Positions 36,699 through 39,011 of a stretch of DNA of 39,011 nt are shown piece by piece (position 1 is the first letter of the stretch; the number at the start of each line of letters is the position of its first letter). The position numbers were made by a program, and so were the translations under genes. The notes below the pieces were generated by a model, which saw only the letters and a program-made list of their open reading frames with translations, made no database searches and had not been told where the DNA came from. The DNA lies in the NCBI GenBank assembly GCA_030374735.1, contig JASCIV010000143.1, positions 1-39,011 of the forward strand. The letters are read 5' to 3'. Origin of the DNA: Gracilaria caudata (lineage: Eukaryota; Rhodophyta; Florideophyceae; Gracilariales; Gracilariaceae).

Positions 36699-37436
36699 GA
36701 CGAGCTGGTTCGGAAAAGGTGGAAAAAGCAGCGGTTGCTTGTGCAAATGACTACTTCAAAGAGAAGTGCGGTCGTCTGTTGTGGGCAGAGGGAAAGAGAG
36801 TGTGCAGAATGGGCGATGGTTTTATAGCCATGATGCCTTGAGGATTCGAGGTACATGCCTGTGAGGGCGCTAATTCGAACTGGAAGCAGTCTCCCTCCCA
36901 TCCATAGAGAGGCGAGCATGGTACACGGCTAGGCGAGCGGGGGCGGGACCACGCAGTGACAACAATTGAATGGGAGGTAAATGGAATTCATTCATCGTCG
37001 GGACTTATGTTCAGGCCATGAGCCAGGCGTTGTAGCGAAACAAAATGGTGACATCAATTGAGAGAAAGTGACATCAAGCACGGCGCAGCCGGGAGGAAGG
37101 AGATGTGAACAAATTGGACGATGATCGACCCAAGCATCTCCAAGACATCTTGTTCTCTGATAAAATTTAAGACATCTATTCCTACGCGATAATCTTAGTT
37201 CACGGTGACGAAACAGCCAGGAATCTCCCGTTTCCCATGTGTCCGTCCAAAGTTCAAGATCATCTTCCTGCACAAAGCGTTCGGGGATAATTGACGTACA
37301 CTGGACTCTTGCGAAACGAAGCCCGATGTGAGCGAGAACTGGACACTGAGCGCGATGTTGGTTGGATCGATTAAGGCCAACGGTTGGTATTGTTGTTGAA
37401 ACGATACCGTAGCTAAAGGATGGAGGCGGTGGGTTC
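36699..37436. other. Intergenic; one minus ORF not supported
   Basis: The promoter of the secreted gene. A minus-strand frame of 150 codons runs from an ATG at 37444, inside the fibrillin end, to 36992 and reads AHIGLRFARVQC then EDDLELWTDTWETGDSWLF. It is surprisingly long and overlaps the fibrillin gene by eight bases, but has no recognisable domain and would need a dicistronic or unspliced upstream transcript. I leave it as an ORF of interest only. Confidence 0.25.
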
Positions 37437-38282
37437 CTAGGCATTCGAATCGTCAACTCGTTGCAGCACAAACACATTAGAAGTCTGAGACACGGAAGGA
37501 GGAGCTCTAGCGATTCGAATGTCGTTATCCAAGAAAGTGGTTTCAATGTACCCAGTGGGAGACCCCACTCGCAGCTGCGGCGAACTTATCAATTGTGGCA
37601 ACTCAAATCCGCACACCGAAACAGGTTTCACCTGCACGCCCTTAAACACAATATCAATGCGAGTATCACTCTGTCTGGTACCCACAGCAGACACAAACAA
37701 CGACGTCATGGTACGTCCAACGAACGAGTTAGAAACCGACGCCCATGCGGGCTCAAAGTTGACGACATTGACCACCGAAAATTGATCGTCATCAGTGCGA
37801 CTCACGTTTTGAAACACCTCCGCCACCAACACAAGCGGTGAAAGAAGCCCCAACGATAGCACGTCCAACGCATTAGTATACAACAGCTTCCAATCACCCG
37901 CCAACAACTCACTGTTCACCGGTTGTTCCGTAGGATTCTCGCGTTCAATCTGCTCCACGAGCGACAACAACTGCTGTCGACATGCCGGCGAAGCAGCAAA
38001 GCCGCGGTTGACAGCGCACGCGCGCGAGTAGAACTGAAGCTTGAGGTCTTCAAGAGACACTTTTTTGAAGGAGGCGTCGATGACGGGCGGTGATTGTGTG
38101 CCGTTGCTGTCGGATGGTGTCTCGGAGGAGAACGAGTCGCTGTCGCGGTTGAAGGGCGGGGTGGAGTTTGTTGAGTACGTTGCCCTGGGCGGCGCTCTGA
38201 CGCGCTTTGGTGGCGATTTGCATAGCGCAGGCGACGCGACGCGGAGGCGCGGGATGGTGGATGCTCTGGATATGAACGCCAT
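37437..38282 (-). CDS. PAP/fibrillin family plastid protein (plastoglobulin)
   Basis: A lipid-body or thylakoid-associated plastid protein that binds small lipophilic compounds and supports photoprotection. A single exon, 281 residues from ATG 38282; the longer frame upstream starts only at GTG. The leader MAFISRASTIPRLRVASPAL is basic with a phenylalanine near the start, as in red algal and glaucophyte transit peptides. After a Ser/Pro linker, the PAP domain runs from LKLQFYSRACAVNRGFAASP to the end. It has the family motifs IERENPTEQP, LLAGDWKLLYTNALDVLSLG, the central NVVNFEPAWASV, and the C-terminal YIETTFLDNDIRIARAP followed by NVFVLQR. The LD-x-DIRI-x-R and NVFVL motifs are diagnostic. 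Confidence 0.85.
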   Translation of the reverse strand: MAFISRASTIPRLRVASPALCKSPPKRVRAPPRATYSTNSTPPFNRDSDSFSSETPSDSNGTQSPPVIDASFKKVSLEDLKLQFYSRACAVNRGFAASPACRQQLLSLVEQIERENPTEQPVNSELLAGDWKLLYTNALDVLSLGLLSPLVLVAEVFQNVSRTDDDQFSVVNVVNFEPAWASVSNSFVGRTMTSLFVSAVGTRQSDTRIDIVFKGVQVKPVSVCGFELPQLISSPQLRVGSPTGYIETTFLDNDIRIARAPPSVSQTSNVFVLQRVDDSNA

Positions 38283-39011
38283 TCTGGCGTGGAGGGCGTT
38301 GTGGACGAAGACGCTTGAGCTCGTGATGCACCTGGCGGCTGTTGAATCTGAATAGCAATGGCACGTGGCCGGCGCGGACAGCGCGCACACGAAAAAGTAA
38401 CGAAATCTCGTTGTTGCCCACCTTCAAGATAATATTTTTATTATTTAGATCACTAATAAAAGGAGGATCTATCGTATCTGTATCTTTTTTAGAAGATTTG
38501 TATACCGTCAAAACTTGAAGGCCTCAGGACAGAACTACTTCTGTGCTCCGTAGGGAAGAAACAGGAAGGTATCGAGATGTAGCACTCCCAGAGTTTAAAA
38601 GTGCTACAATAAGAAGAATCTACTTGATCCAGCTTTGAAACCCTTCAACCGATTCAAAGGAGAACTCTCTTAGCGCCGCCCAAACGCCGAATACTGGCAC
38701 GTCTTTAAGCGTCTGCCGTTCTCTAGCGTAGACGTCCGATCAGCGCTGCAACAGCACATCGTCATCTCCGCTCGCACGACGGCAAGCTCGCCATCATGAC
38801 CACACAACTAGTCCCACTGCCGCGCAAGCATGACGAATTGCAGCCGTTGCTACGGAGCACACAGCCGGAATGACGCCACACACTCGGCAGACGTAAGAGG
38901 AGCTGCTACGGTTAACCTTCTACCGAGGGGTGCCCTCGTTCTTGAACGCATTCCCTTGTTTTTGAACAAAGAATATTATTTGATTTGAGATGCCTCTTTG
39001 AGACTTTTGCG
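38283..39011. other. Right-edge intergenic, possible first exon of a gene outside the window
   Basis: No complete gene. From ATG 38796 a plus-strand frame of 25 codons (MTTQLVPLPRKHDELQPLL) ends at TGA; it could be a first exon if spliced earlier, but no good donor lies inside it. A GTAAGA near 38895 follows the stop. An A/T-rich stretch at 38430-38460 may be the upstream promoter of the fibrillin gene. Confidence 0.25.

Noticed and set aside
36855..36895. Minus-strand tRNA T-arm-like GTTCGAAT
   Set aside because: The flanking bases do not form a T stem and no A box or anticodon arm is present.
1..39011. CRISPR arrays, insertion sequences, rRNA genes or integrated virus
   Set aside because: No regularly spaced repeats, transposase, integrase, capsid or polymerase-like proteins, and no rRNA-like sequence were found on reading both strands.

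Overview
The window reads as a gene-dense, intron-poor nuclear segment of a photosynthetic eukaryote, most likely a red alga. The evidence is a phycobilin-lyase-type HEAT-repeat protein with a possible targeting leader, a plant-type MGDG synthase, a plastid fibrillin, an ACL5-type aminopropyltransferase and a plant/fungal-style fused dethiobiotin synthetase-DAPA aminotransferase. These sit beside purely eukaryotic genes: RPB12, p24, EXO1, eL27, Nup85. Genes alternate strand freely with short gaps, and there are no operons, transposons, rRNA genes or CRISPR arrays. Introns are few, mostly about 56-230 nt, GT-AG, often with CTAAC or TACTAAC branch sites, and strikingly concentrated at the extreme 5' end of the coding regions. 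The glaucophyte or cryptophyte nuclear alternative is not excluded.

Layout. 0-5 kb: a GATTGC-rich patch, a small spliced gene, a 45-residue RPB12, a p24 cargo receptor in three exons, and EXO1 with a C-terminal PCNA-binding box. 5-11 kb: mitochondrial uS5, eL27, thermospermine-synthase-like enzyme, a small spliced gene, and a helix-hairpin-helix protein. 11-18 kb: HPPK-DHPS (folate), a tiny membrane protein, the HEAT/lyase-like protein, MGDG synthase, and a secreted sorbosone-dehydrogenase-like propeller with an IPT domain. 18-23 kb: two tentative small spliced genes, a multi-pass membrane protein, and a sulfotransferase-like protein. 23-30 kb: a WD40 protein that resembles the sensor half of a STAND regulator without its NTPase, an unresolved 2 kb stretch, a Sel1-repeat protein, and a frame-disrupted small gene. 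30-39 kb: a small head-plus-coil protein that may be an XRCC4/PAXX-family member, Nup85, bifunctional BIO3-BIO1, a secreted Cys-rich coiled-coil protein, and a fibrillin.

Functional links are loose. Plastid membrane and antenna functions (MGDG synthase, HEAT/lyase-like protein, fibrillin), vitamin synthesis (folate, biotin) and DNA maintenance (EXO1, HhH protein, possible PAXX-like protein) recur, but they are not arranged as a pathway cluster. The most unusual items are the orphan STAND-type WD40 protein, the PAXX-like candidate, the reading-frame puzzle near 19.6-19.8 kb, the 4-bp duplication that breaks a gene at 29.29 kb, and several genes so small or so finely spliced that simple ORF calling misses them. 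All splice models were read by eye from GT/AG signals and phase and have no transcript support here.
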